DNA from: Azolla caroliniana
Lineage: Eukaryota; Polypodiophyta
Direction: 5' to 3'
Length of the DNA: 64,000 nucleotides
Assembly: GCA_043228905.1 (NCBI GenBank)
Contig: JBHGNT010000002.1
Span: 27,590,001 to 27,654,000, forward strand
The notes below the pieces were generated by a model. It was not told the DNA's origin. It saw nothing but the letters and a program-made list of their open reading frames with translations, and did no database searches. Below, piece after piece: positions 9,774 through 20,937 of this stretch (position 1 is its first letter; the number at the start of each line of letters is the position of its first letter). Position numbers and translations under genes: made by a program.

Positions 9774-12760
9774 TTGTATCATCACTCGGGTTCGGGGGCG
9801 ACGATGCCGACACCCTCCCCGGGACCTCCCTTCACACCCTCCTCCTCTTCCGTCCGTGGCCACAAACCCGGACACATCGAATTACCAACGGTTTCGAAGC
9901 CCCCCGCACCCGCACCCGATCCCGATGATCCCGATCCCGATCCCGGCTTAGCTCTCGGGCCGACCGTCGACCCGCGCTTGTGGCATGCATGCGCCGGGCC
10001 TCAAGTCCGGCTCCCTCGGCTCGGCTCTCGTGTCATTTACTTCCCCCAAGGTCACGCCGAGCACGCCTCCGCCTCCTTCGATTTGGTGCTCCCTGGATTC
10101 CTTTGTAGCAATGCCACCATCCCTTGCCGCGTGCTTTCAGTTAAGCATCTCGCCGACCCCGAAACCGATGAGGTCTTCGCTCGAATCCAATTGCAACCGG
10201 AAGACCCTAACTCTAACAACCCTAACAACCATAATCATAACCATAACCCTGACTCTAACCCTAACCCTAACCCTAACCCTAATGCTAGTCCCATCCAAAA
10301 CTCTAGCTCCCCTAACCAAAACGATTATCCTAATCAAAACCCTAACCCTGGCTTCAATTGGGATGACTCCACCTCAGCCTCCGGGACCCCGACCACGACT
10401 ACTACTACTACGATGGTAGCAGGCTCATTCGCCAAGACATTGACGCAAAGCGATGCCAACAATGGCGGAGGCTTCTCGGTTCCGAGGTACTGCGCGGAGA
10501 CGATCTTCCCCAGGCTGGATTACCGGGACGATCCACCAGTGCAGATTGTGCTGGCGAGGGACGTCCACGGGAGGGTCTGGAAATTCCGGCATATCTACCG
10601 GGGCACACCGCGCCGGCACCTCCTCACCACCGGGTGGAGCAGCTTCGTGAATCAGAAGAAGCTCGTGGCGGGCGATGCCGTGGTCTTCCTGAGGGGATCG
10701 TGTGGGAGCGAGCTATGCATCGGCATAAGGCGTTCATCCAGCCCTCGGGGGGGAACCACCCCCACCCCCACCCCATCCTCCTCTTCCATCAATTGGCTCC
10801 GCTCCATGGTCCGGCCTTTTTGCAATGCTGGCCCGATCGAGACCCCTCCTCGCACCGGATTCCACATTGGACCCTCGCCCGGCATTGGATCCACTGTCCG
10901 TGTCGGGAATGGCCACCACGGCCCCGACTTCCTTCACCCACCTAGGCTACACGAAAGCGACCAATTACCCCCCCGCCCCCTCCCTTGGAACAATCGGGCC
11001 CGCCTCGTCTCGCCCAAATCCATCGTCGACTCCATCACCCTCGCCTCGTCCGGGAAGCCGTTCGAGATCGTCTACTACCCCGTCGCTTCGGGCGATGAGT
11101 TCTGCGTGGACATCCGCTCCGTCCAGGCCTCGCTCCGGCAGAGCTGGAGCCCTGGGATGCGCTTCAAGATGGCGGTTGAGACGGAGGATGCGTCTCGCAT
11201 TAGTTGGTTCATGGGCACCGTGGCCAAGGTCCAGGATGCCGACCCTCTCGTTTGGCCCAATTCACCTTGGAAAATTCTCCAGGTACTTTACTTCCATAGG
11301 ACATGGTTTGCTATTTTGCTTCATTTGGACATGACATGGTTTGGTATTTTTGCTTCATTTGGACATGATTATTGGTTTGGTATTTTTGCTTCATTTGGAC
11401 ATGATTATGGTTTGGTATTTTGCTTCATTTTGACATGGTTTGGTATTTTTGCTTCATTTGGACATGGTTCCTGCTTATCCAAATGCAATGCATGAATGGG
11501 GTAGTATAGCAAGCATATCAATGATGTTAGGTCATCTGTATGTATATATGTATGTATGTAGTTGATGCTATAACACCACTATAGGTATTCTCGCTCGCCG
11601 CTTTTCCTGTTCTTCGAGCCCGGCATCCGATTTTCAAGAACAGATTTTCCGATTGGGTTGGAATGCTTTCAAGTGTTTTATAGGATTAATCATGATATGA
11701 TATGTCTTCGAAGGGCTTTAAAAAAAGAAGAAGAAAAGGCCAATTTCCATTTTCTCCATTGCATTATGGATTTCCATGGTTTTAGGGTTGAATGTATACT
11801 ACGCAATGCTCTAAAATGACCATCTCTGTGTTCTAGGGTTTAGGGTTTAGGGTCTAGGATGGTTCATGTTGATGAAAATATCGTTTCTCTAAATCTTTGC
11901 TTTGTTTTGGGTTTTTATAAACCATGTGAAGGTAACATGGGATGAGCCAGATCTACTCCAAGGCATGAGCAGGGTGAGCCCATGGCAAGTGGAGCTGGTG
12001 CCCCCCATACAGTTACCCCCGTTTTCATTTCCGAAGAAGAAAGTCCGGCTGTCGCGCCCATCGGAGACATTGGATGGGAACAGCGGAGGCGGCAGTGCGG
12101 CCGATGATGATATGCCATGGCATATGATGAACTCTTTGTATGGATATGTAGACACAGTTGTTCCTCCTGCACGCATGCAGGGAGCCAGGCATGAAGTACC
12201 AGATTATAGGGTTCCCCTACAATCCCCTAAATTCCAATCCTCCACTGGACATGGTTTCTTCCTCAACAATTTCTACCGACCACCACCACCAACACCACCA
12301 TCTCAGGCATCGGTCTCGGTCTCGGGATCGGGATCGACCGATCTGTTCAAGCACCAGTTTGCGGTCTGCCCATCGGCCATTCCCACCACCCATTATACTA
12401 AGACCGAATGCTGCGGACATTCATCGGCCATTGCTCTCCCCAAGCATCATCAAACTCATACTCATCAATGTGTGTGCCGAGATCCGTCGTCTTCGGCCAG
12501 TGTCCCTAAGCACTATAGTGGTTTCGGATCCTTAGATGACAATGCCCTCCACGGCCGAAGCCCGCCCATTAGCGTCGTTAATCCGCCCATTAGCATCGCT
12601 AACAAGAAAACCACGACTTCGTTCTTACTCTTTGGTACCACCATCGACACCTTGCCCCCCCCTCCATCCACCCCCGATTGCATCCCTCAACCCGAGAACT
12701 CGTCCGATAGTGTGAAACACGAGTCCACCATATCCGACAGCAACAAGTCCGAAGTCTACG

Positions 12761-12796
<36 letters not shown>

Positions 12797-13167
12797 TGCA
12801 TAACTTCTTCCCTTTACCTATGAAAAGTGAGGACGAGCCAAAATCGATCAACCATTGCAAGGTCTTCACCGGGAGCGATGATGTGGGTAGAATCATCGAC
12901 CTTTCGAGGTTCGAGTCTTATGAGGATCTTTACAAACGGCTAGAGAAGATGTTCGGTGCCAAGAAACACGAGTTTTTCAACCGGGTCGTCTATATAGATT
13001 TCATGGGTTTCGCGCGTCTTATCGGGGACGAGCCATACCGGTAAGCGAGGTGCTTAAAATATAAATAACTCCATAGTCTTTTCGAAGCTTTCTTTCTTTA
13101 TTTCTAAGGGTATACAATGGGCTGCAGGGATTTTACGAGGAACGTTAAACAATTGAAAATACTTTGA
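9774..13167 (+). CDS. ARF: Auxin response factor, ARF10/16/18 (clade C) type
   Basis: Nuclear transcription factor that binds auxin response elements through a B3 domain; clade C members act mainly as repressors under miR160 control. Three exons with consensus sites: 9774-11282 (CAG|GT), 11932-13040 (AG|GTAACATGG; CCG|GTAAGC) and 13128-13167 (GCAG|G), giving 885 residues and stop TGA. Order: dimerisation segment with DPRLWHACAGPQV (about residues 66-145), Asn/Pro-rich insert (about 145-215), B3 from FAKTLTQSDANNGGG (about 219-320), ARF ancillary domain ending SPWKILQ|VTWDEPDLLQ across intron 1, a long variable region without the poly-Gln of activators, and a C-terminal PB1 domain (CKVF ... 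GDEPYR|DF) split by intron 2. At 885 residues it is longer than the roughly 600-720 usual in this clade, through low-complexity inserts. It ends soon after the last PB1 strand. The start is the first in-frame ATG; M11 (9804) is an alternative. Confidence 0.93.
10203..10360 (+). repeat. Telomere-like CCCTAA repeats inside ARF exon 1
   Basis: CCCTAA and near variants recur in frame and encode an Asn/Pro-rich linker between the dimerisation segment and B3. A canonical telo-box AAACCCTAA lies at 10337-10345. The repeats sit in a region where ARFs tolerate length variation, so function of the protein need not be harmed. Confidence 0.85.
11283..11931 (+). other. ARF intron 1 with minisatellite and telomere repeats
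   Basis: A 649-bp phase-0 intron. Its first part (about 11299-11470) is five tandem units of roughly 33 bp built on GGTTTGGTATTTTTGCTTCA. Near 11836-11855 it carries TTTAGGG repeats, the plant telomere unit. GT and AG borders are clear. The open frame continuing past 11282 is intron read-through, not coding sequence. Confidence 0.85.
12171..12191 (+). promoter_or_regulatory. miR160 target site in ARF exon 2
   Basis: The 21 bases match the complement of the conserved plant miR160 at 18 positions. Two mismatches fall at the 5' end of the site (miRNA 3' end) and one difference is a G:U wobble. The cleavage-relevant centre and the seed pairing are perfect. It encodes RMQGARHE, the usual position and peptide for clade C ARFs. 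This supports post-transcriptional regulation by miR160. Confidence 0.93.
12759..12795 (+). repeat. (AAC)n coding repeat, poly-Asn in ARF
   Basis: An in-frame AAC/CAA trinucleotide run encodes about 12 consecutive Asn in the variable middle region, just upstream of PB1. It is likely to vary in length among individuals. Confidence 0.85.
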
Positions 13168-15288
13168 GAACGCACAAGGAGAGTGATCAAAGAAGTTGCT
13201 TTACTATGGGTTCTTCATCTATGCTTTTTTGAGACTCATGGGCACTAAGTAACTTACAACTTATGAAGAAAGAATTTGAATTTTTCATTTTGGTATTTGA
13301 AAGTCTTCATATGGTGGTATTTTAAAGTGTCTCTTCTCTTTGTTTTATTCGTCGCATCTTGCGTTCAAACTCCAAAGACGTTCCTGATACATGAGTTTTG
13401 CATGTCCCACTCTTTTGTTTTAAGGCATTTGTGTCCACGGGTTGGTTTTAACCTTGCACCGCATAATCCACAATGTGGTAGAATATGTTCTTCTTGGAAA
13501 TCTCATAGAAGAGAGCTCAAATCACATCAAGATTCATTTAATGTTCCTCGGATAATAGCATTTGAGATTTGCTATGTTGATGATAACACTATGATGCAAT
13601 CGTGTTTCACCATGATCGATTGTAATCAAATGCTTGTCATGTTGATGATAACATTCTGATGCAATTGTGTTTCACCATGATTGGTTGCAACTAAATGCAC
13701 TAAACCAATCTCATAAGAAAAGTTTTGAACTCAAATATGGGCCTTGTAAAATATGCCATGTCACTTGTAAACGTTTAGAGTGGGGGTTGCCAAATCGTTT
13801 AAGTAACTTTTATTGAACTTGTATCATGTGAACTAACATAAAAAAGACCTTAGTAGAGGTATTCTAACCAATTGGGACTTGTGGCATAAATGTATGGGTT
13901 TCTCTAGGTGAGGCAAACTCAAAAGCCCCTTCCTTAACACCCTTGCGCCTATTGGTTCAAAAAGAAACATTTGGAAATACCCCCAAGGGTTTAAAATGCC
14001 CAATGTTAAATACAAAAGTAAGTAATGTAAATGATTAAGAGGGCCAATATTGAATCTAAAATCTTGTGTATTTAATGTAAGGAGGAAATCTTTCTCGTAG
14101 CATGGGCTCTCAATATCCTAGGGTTGTAATAATTGCTAAATTCGTTATGTAGAGAAAATAATAAGTCACATGAACAATTTCATATGATTCCTTAACAATC
14201 CTTAAGCGGTGATGAAGTTCTTATGCCCATATCCAATTTCACAAACCACACGATACTATGGTTATATCATGCCATGGACGCACCTAGAATATGATATAGC
14301 GTAATTATTTGGGGGCCAGCTCTTTATCACCCAATGAAAGGACATATGTATTAAAAGGGAAGTATTATGAAGAGTTCACCAATTAATATGATACCATTTA
14401 TAGGATTGAAAGCCCTCCATCCATATCACACGGAGTGAAGAAGAGAGAAGAGGAGTCATCCTAATTAAAAAGCTTGAGAAGGAGCAATTAGAAATAATTT
14501 CCATTGTAGCATTGTCCAAATGAATACTAGTTAGAAGATCACTAAGATACATAAGTTAAACAAACACTATGTAAACACTAATGGGCTCTCCAAGATTTGT
14601 GACAAATATGGAATAGCATTGTTCATGTTTGGGTAGGATGACCTTAGACACGTCCACTTTAGAATAAGATCAAATACCCACATCCTTGAGGACATGACAC
14701 TATGTTGGAGTGACATACGCTACATTCCTTATGTTGACAGAGAGAGGATCTTCCACCTATGTTAAGCACTTTTTCACATTCAAATATTTTCTTTGGATTT
14801 ATATCATTTGATGTATCATAATTGTTTCATATGGGACATTTACTTTAAGAAAATATTAACTTCTTTTCTCTTTCTATATAGAAATGTCATGAAACATTAG
14901 ATATTTAAAAGGATTTTATCCATAAGGATGATCGCATTATCAATGTGCTTTACATGAATGTGGAGGTTGTGTATATGGGGAAAAGTCTAAGGTGAGCCAA
15001 ACAAAAACCTCTCTTGCTCTAGGCCTCCAGAAAACCTCTAGCATTGACACTCAAAATGAAACTGAATGTAATTTGCATCGCAAGGAGGGACAAACACATT
15101 GGGCAAACATGACGTTGGGCAAACATGTAAGTTGTCATGTTGCCAATGGCACAGATGTGAACCACCTTCAAACCAATCACATTCACCCATTACACATTAT
15201 AGTAGTGTTATTTAGGGATGTAATGATTGTGTAGAAAATGAAGATGGGATATTGTGTTGACCTACGAAAATCATGATAAGCCATTGGC
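13168..15288. other. Intergenic, one 65-bp tandem duplication
   Basis: No gene was recognised. A 65-bp unit containing ATGTTGATGATAACA and GTGTTTCACCATGAT occurs twice in tandem at about 13573-13637 and 13638-13702 with several differences. Otherwise AT-rich single-copy-like sequence. Confidence 0.6.
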
Positions 15289-15513
15289 GATGACTTGGTG
15301 TTTAGTCAACATGAAGCATTTTGCTTGAAACTATTATGGTGACAAGCCACATACTAACTATTATGATAATGACTACTTACTATCTAGCATGATGACTATT
15401 AACTTTCATGGTGTCGAGATAATTTATGTTGCTGCGAAATATTGTGGTAACTTATGTTGCTATGAAATATCATGGTGACTTAAGTCACTACGAAGTATTG
15501 TGGCGGTGTAAGT
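15289..15513. repeat. Degenerate short tandem repeats
   Basis: Repeated variants of TTATGTTGCTATGAAATAT and ACTATTATGGTGAC type units, roughly 30-36 bp each and strongly diverged. They abut the 342-bp tandem duplication at the end of the copia element. Confidence 0.5.
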
Positions 15514-16198
15514 CACTTTGAATATCAGTATTCAATGATCATGAGGGCATGCTTGTGATGCAACTAAAAATAATGAATGAAAACATGACGGAAGACTCCG
15601 AAGGAAACAAAGGGATACAAAAGGATGATCCACTAAATTGGGAAATAAAGGATGAGGAGAAGAGTAGTAGGGGCCCATGATCGCTCAACACTCCCCCTCA
15701 AGCTCAACTTGAGGTCGGATCGTGGTGTCTGTGTCTGCAGTAGCCAGTCCTTACCTTCGGCTCCTTTTGACGTCGTCCCGCCTTGCTCACGCGCCTCGTC
15801 CGGTCCGGTTCTGTGCACCTCAACCTCCTTGGCCGGCTTGTCTACTCAGTAGGCCCACTTTGAATATCAGTATTCAATGATCATGAGGGCATGCTTGTGA
15901 TGCAACTAAAAATAATGAATGAAAACATGACGGAAGATTCCGAACGAAACAAAGGGATACAAAAGGATGATCCACTACATTGGGAAATAAAGGATGAGGA
16001 GAAGAGTAGTAGGGGCCACATGATCGCTCAACACTCCCCCTCAAGCTCAACTTGAGGTCGGATCGTGGTGTCTGTGTCTGCAGTAGCCAGTTCTTTCTTT
16101 CGGCTCCTTCTGACGTCGTCCCGCCTTGCTCGCGCTCCTCGTCCGGTCCGGTTCTGCGCACCTCGACCTCCTTGGCCGGCTTGTCTACTCAGCAGGCC
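15514..16198. repeat. 342-bp tandem duplication of a copia 3' end
   Basis: Copy 1 is 15514-15855 and copy 2 starts at 15856, an exact offset of 342 bp with few differences. Each copy contains, on the minus strand, a polypurine tract GAGGGGGAG followed by TGTTGAGCGATCA, which looks like a copia PPT plus LTR start. The unit therefore spans an internal/LTR junction. Unequal recombination or replication slippage at the element's end would explain it. Confidence 0.8.
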
Positions 16199-16625
16199 CA
16201 TTTCAGCTCCTTCGCTGCTATGACTCCGACGCTTGTTGACCCATCGGTTCCTCCGTGTTGGTGTCGACTTCCGCTGCCTTCTTGTCCGCTTGGCCTTTAG
16301 TTGATCTGGCTCTTCCGTATCCAATTGTTGAACCGAATCGGCTTCCTCTGATTCGTTCCAACTCTTGCCCGAGTTGGTAGTCTCCAACTCGCCTTTTGTT
16401 TTTAGGCCCTTCACCACATCGGACCACGTCCGGGTCTTGGCCTTCTTCCAGTCGGCTCTGTCCTTCTTGACTCTGCCGCCGCCGCCGCTTGCTCTAACTT
16501 GTTTGGATGTGCCGACTCCTTTGGTTGGCTCGGCTTCCTTTATCTGCTGATCTCCCCCCTTGGTTCTTTCTTCCTCTCTGGCTCCTTGTCCGGTGCCATC
16601 CATTCTCGTTCCTATTCTCCCCCTC
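16028..16625 (-). pseudogene. Basic extension in frame with copia M pol
   Basis: After the normal end of RNase H (ADIFTKPL ... LNVPHLRG) the minus-strand frame stays open for about 190 more codons. The extension is rich in Lys, Arg, Glu and Gly and contains TWSDVVKGL. There is no membrane segment or signal peptide, so it is not an obvious env-like protein. It is bracketed by two copies of GAGGGGGAG (near 16618 and 16037 on the minus strand), as if a new segment had been added between an old and a new polypurine tract. Function unknown. Confidence 0.5.
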
Positions 16626-16717
16626 AAGTGCGGCACATTGAGATGTTGAATGCTGAGCATCTCCGAAAAATGTTGCAACTTGTCTGATCCGAGCGGCTTG
16701 GTGAAGATGTCGGCAAC

Positions 16718-18169
16718 CTACCAATCCGTGTGAACATACCGAAGTTCACCTTCACTGCTTAGGACCCGTTCACGAACAAAGTGATAATGCACTTCTATGT
16801 GCTTTGTCCGAGCATGGAATACAGGGTTCTTGGCGAGCTGTATGCTGCTTACATTGTCACAATAAATCAGGATCGGGGTCGACACCTCGATCCGGAAGTC
16901 TCGCATCATTCGCCGAAGCCAGATGGCTTCACAAGTGGCAATGGTAGCGCTCTGATACTTAGCCTCAGTGCTCGATAGAGCCACTGTTGGCTGCTTTTTG
17001 CTGCTCCATACAACAACTGCGCTATCAAGAGAAAACATGTAACTGGAGGTGGATCAGTGATCCGATGCATCACCAGCCCAATCGGCATCGATATACCCGA
17101 TCAACTTCCCATCTATATTGTGTCCGTATAACAGTCCCCGGTCCTTCGTGCCGCTCACATATCACAATAGTCGATGTGCGCACTGAAGGTGCTCCACGGT
17201 CGACTTCTGCATAAACTGGCTGATCACCCCGACTAGATAATTGATGTCGGGTCCGGTGATCGTCAAGTATATAAGGCTTTCGACAATTTTTCGGAACCGT
17301 TTCTCATCGCAGGACGGGCCGGAGTCGGGACGTAGCTTCAGGTTTTAGTCTAGGGTTGTGGAGATTGGTCGGCATTCCATCATGCCGAACTTGTACAACA
17401 TATTCAACACATAGTGTCTTTATGAGAGCAATATTCCATCTGGGGTCCAGATCACCTCGATCCCAAGAAAATAATGAAGGTCCCCCAGGTCCTTCATTTC
17501 AAATGTGTCCGACAACTGGGACTTCACTCTGCCGATTTCATCTAGTCTAGGTCTGGTGATGACTAAATCATCAACATATAACAAGTTACAAACTGGACCG
17601 TTCGGACCTTTTCGGATGAACAGTGACGAGTCGGACTTTGAGGCCACAAACCCCATCTTATGCAACCGGTGCGTGATCTTCGCATTCCAAGCTAGGGGGG
17701 CTTGCTTCAGACCGTTCATCTCCAATTGGAATCTGGGGGGTTGGATCATATAGATCCGTTCTTCAAGGTCACCTTGAAGAAACACATTCTTCACATCCAT
17801 TTGGTGAAGATGCCATCCCCTTGTTGTAGCAACAACCAGTACCACACGAACCATCATCATCTTCGCTACTGGAGCGAAGGTCTCGTTGTAGTCGATTCCG
17901 TGGGTCTGTGCGTATCCCTTTGTCACTAACCAGGCCTTGTACCGGTTGACGGAACCGTCAACATTGTACTTCACATTATATACCCATTTGAAACCGATCG
18001 GTTTACACTTTCGGGGAGGGTCAACCAGGTCCCATTTGTCATTAGCATCAAGTGCCTGCATTTCTTCCTCCATAGTAGCACGCCAATTTGCGACTTTTGC
18101 TGCTTCTGCGTAGCTCTCCGGCTCACGCACTTCCACCACCTTAGTCATGTACGCATAAAGATGCGCCAT
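16718..18169 (-). pseudogene. Copia M RT and RNase H
   Basis: RT is open over 17420-18169 and carries WDLVDPPRKCKPIGFKWVY, the QMDVKNVFLQGDLEE motif and the catalytic LLYVDDLVIT. RNase H is at 16718-17038 (VVWSSKKQPTVALSSTEAKY, YCDNVSSIQLAKNPVFHARTKHI). A TAG interrupts the sequence right after YVHTDW, where the family continues into VADIFTKPL, and the RT-RNase H junction is broken by shifts. Catalytic residues survive but the polyprotein cannot be made as one piece. Confidence 0.85.
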
Positions 18170-18838
18170 GTAATCATTGTATTCGTACCTCTGGACGGGG
18201 TTCTTCTGGCGGATTGAGCGGCGTAACTTTTCGTTAGCCGGTTTGAGGCCCTTCTTGGCCGGTTCAAACTTCCTTTCTGAAGATCCTCCTTCTTCATTTC
18301 CGGGGTCAGATTCTTTCTAATCTGACCCTTCACTATTGGTATCGTATTTCGACATCTTCTTCTTCCCCTTCTCTTTGCGCGTGAACCATCTCCTCGGTTC
18401 CTTGCGTGGGGAGAGCACGACAGAGTCTCCACTACTCGTCGGTTCTTCATCCGATTGGTCATCCCTCGGCCGCTCATTCGGTCCACTTAGCCGGAATGAG
18501 ATCAGACACTCATCTAGAGTATTGAGTCCTTCATCTTCTTCTTGGACCTCTCCGGGTTCACTAGCCTCATCCTCCGGAATCGGGTCTTTGTCGGGAGTTG
18601 GAGTTGGTAGGGAGTACCATGATGCCGACTCATCAAACTCGACATCTCGACTTACTCGTACTTGTTTAGCCTAGAGGTTATAACACTTATACCCCTTCTG
18701 TTCATGCGAGTAGCCGAGGAGTATGCACTTCTCCGATTTCGGATCCAGCTTCCTCCACTTCTCATCTGGTACATGCACATATGCTTTGCTACCGAATATC
18801 CAAAGGTGTCTCAAATTCGGCTTCCACCCGAAATACAG

Positions 18839-19880
18839 TTAATGTGCTAACACCTCGTCCCCGATCTGGTTTTGGATGTAGACGGCCGTCCGGACCGCCT
18901 CAACCCAATAGAAGTTGGGCATGCTCTTCTTCTCTAGCATTGCCCTTGCCATGTCGACAATCAACCGGTTATGTCTTTCGGCCACACCGTTTTGTTCCGG
19001 TGTATATTGGCAGCTGAATTCTCTCCGAATTCCTTTTTGCTGCAGATAACTGTTGAATTGGCCAGAAAAGTATTCTTTTCCGCCATCCGACTGCATGCAC
19101 TTTATCTTCCTCTCTGTTTCCCTTTCAACTAAGCTTTGAAGGTTCCGGAAATAGTTGAAGACTTCGCTTTTCTTCTCGATGAGGTAGATCCACGTGTGTC
19201 GGCTGTAGTCGTCGATGAAGGAGACGAAATACCGACTCCCGCCAAGACTAACGGTCTATGCCGGTCCCCATACATCTGAATGGATTAAATCGAGCTTGTT
19301 ACCGCTCCGGTTTCCTTCGGTGGGGAATGGAAGCCAGTGCTGCTTCCTAAGTTGGCAAGCTTCACATATTTGGGCCTTCCGGCCACTAAACTTCGGCAAT
19401 CCGAACACAACTTGTTTCGATTTCAGATCTTGAAGCCTCCAGTAGTTGACGTGGCCAATCTACTTATGCCAGAGATCGATGTTCGATTCAATCTTCTGTC
19501 CTTTGGCAAACATGACAGTGGCAACGTCATTTGTGTTGAGGATGAACATCCTCCCTTCCCTGCGCCCTTGCGCGATTATCCGGCCTTCTTCCTCGATGAA
19601 GCACCCCAGGTGCGTAAACCGCACTTGCATTCCCTAGTTGACGATTTGTCCAACCGACACCAGGTTCTTTGTGATTGTCAGAACGTGTAATACGTTCATA
19701 GGTTTTCCCGTTTGTCCAACATGGCTTAAACGGACTTCTCTGACATGCACAATCGGGTGAGGGGTGTCGTCTCCGGTTTCGACGATTCTCGGTTGTTCCG
19801 GTTTCTCCAAAAACGAGAACCACTCTTCGTGGCTCATCATGTGGTTTGACGCTCCGGAATCAACATACCATACTTCCTCC
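18839..19880 (-). pseudogene. Copia M integrase and protease remnants
   Basis: The integrase core piece at 18839-19096 has QSDGGKEYFSGQF and the catalytic-Glu region TPEQNGVAERHNR. Around 19835-19880 the minus strand encodes the protease active site WYVDSGASNHMMSHEEW, followed by a GAG-pre-integrase-like stretch (LHVLTITKNLVSVGQIV). Frames change repeatedly between these blocks and in-frame stops occur. Confidence 0.75.
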
Positions 19881-20854
19881 TATCCGGAAGTGGTCTTCTT
19901 CATCGAGTTCGCCTTATGCTTCATCATGAAGGCTGGCCCTTTTCTGGTCTTCCCTGTTCCGTATCCTTTCGATCCTTCTGCATAGTGCGAGCTTTGCCGG
20001 TTCCTTTGTCCGGCCTTGCCGGATCCGGATTTATCCGAATCAGCACGCTTCTTCCAACACTCGTTTTCTCTATAGCCTTTCTTGCCATAGTACCAACATT
20101 CTGTGTTAGTTTTCGATTGCCGGTTTCTGGCTCCGACTTGACTCCCCCTGCTTGTGGAGGGTCCGCAACTATGATTGGCACTATCTCTGTGCCTTCGGTT
20201 CTGCTCTTGCCGGCCGCCTCCATTGTGTGCCGACCCACCTCGTCCTCCACACCCATGGGGTCGATCCGCCTCCATGTACAACATCCGGTTGTCCGATTGA
20301 GTGGTCCTCGACCCACTCGCGTGGTTTTCTTCGACCATCAACATGGATTGTAAGTCGAAGAAGAACGGTGGCTTCTCCTGGGTGCAAATTGCCGTCCGAT
20401 TGGCCCGTACTATTGTGTTAGACCACCAAGACAGATCTAGATCATCTCTTCTTCTTCCACCATTACATTGATGGATGCGAGTGCATCGCAGATTTGCTTA
20501 ATCTTTGTGGTGTAGTCCGTAACCAACATATCTCTCTGCCGGATGTTGTTCAGCTCTTGTGACGAAAATCTTCCGTAGATTTTCCCAGGCCTCCTTTGGC
20601 GTTTTTGTATCCTTGATGTAGTTGAGCATCTGATCGTGCACACCGGACGTGAGGCAATACAATACCCGGCTCGCTCCTTGCTCCCATGCCAGGAAGTCTT
20701 TGTGTGCTGGCTCTGGTGCTACCTCATTGGTTCCTTCCACATAGCTCCAATATCCATGCCCCATTAGGTATTGGTGCATTTTATATGACCAGGATGCATA
20801 GTTGCTTCGGTCAAGCTTTTCTGTGGGAAGCGAACTTGTCATACCTCTGTCCAT
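19880..20854 (-). pseudogene. Copia M gag
   Basis: Gag opens with SSLPTEKLDRSNYASWSYKM and continues with WENLRKIF, typical of UBN2/DUF4219-type copia gag. After a frameshift near 20500 it reaches the nucleocapsid knuckle at about 20050-20100, which reads CWYYGKKGYRENEC: the second Cys and the His of a CCHC box are both replaced by Tyr, so zinc binding is lost. The start ATG at 20854 lies about 85 bases from the PBS. Gag resembles that of copia A at 25426. Confidence 0.8.
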
Positions 20855-20937
20855 TTCGGTTCTCTAATGTTCTTCACCGGGTGTTAGGGTTTGTCTTCGA
20901 AAGCGTCTGTCAGATGTAGAGGAATCTCAATCCTCGC

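Noticed and set aside
10203-10360. Chromosome end or telomere fusion point
   Set aside because: The repeats are degenerate, in frame, and flanked on both sides by conserved ARF coding sequence.
11283-11495. ARF exon 1 reading on to a stop at 11495
   Set aside because: The extra residues are repeats of a minisatellite. A GT donor at 11283 and the VTWDEPDLLQ exon at 11932 restore the conserved ancillary domain.
16028-16678. Retroviral env-like gene in copia M
   Set aside because: There is no signal peptide, membrane segment or glycosylation-rich ectodomain; the sequence is basic and hydrophilic.
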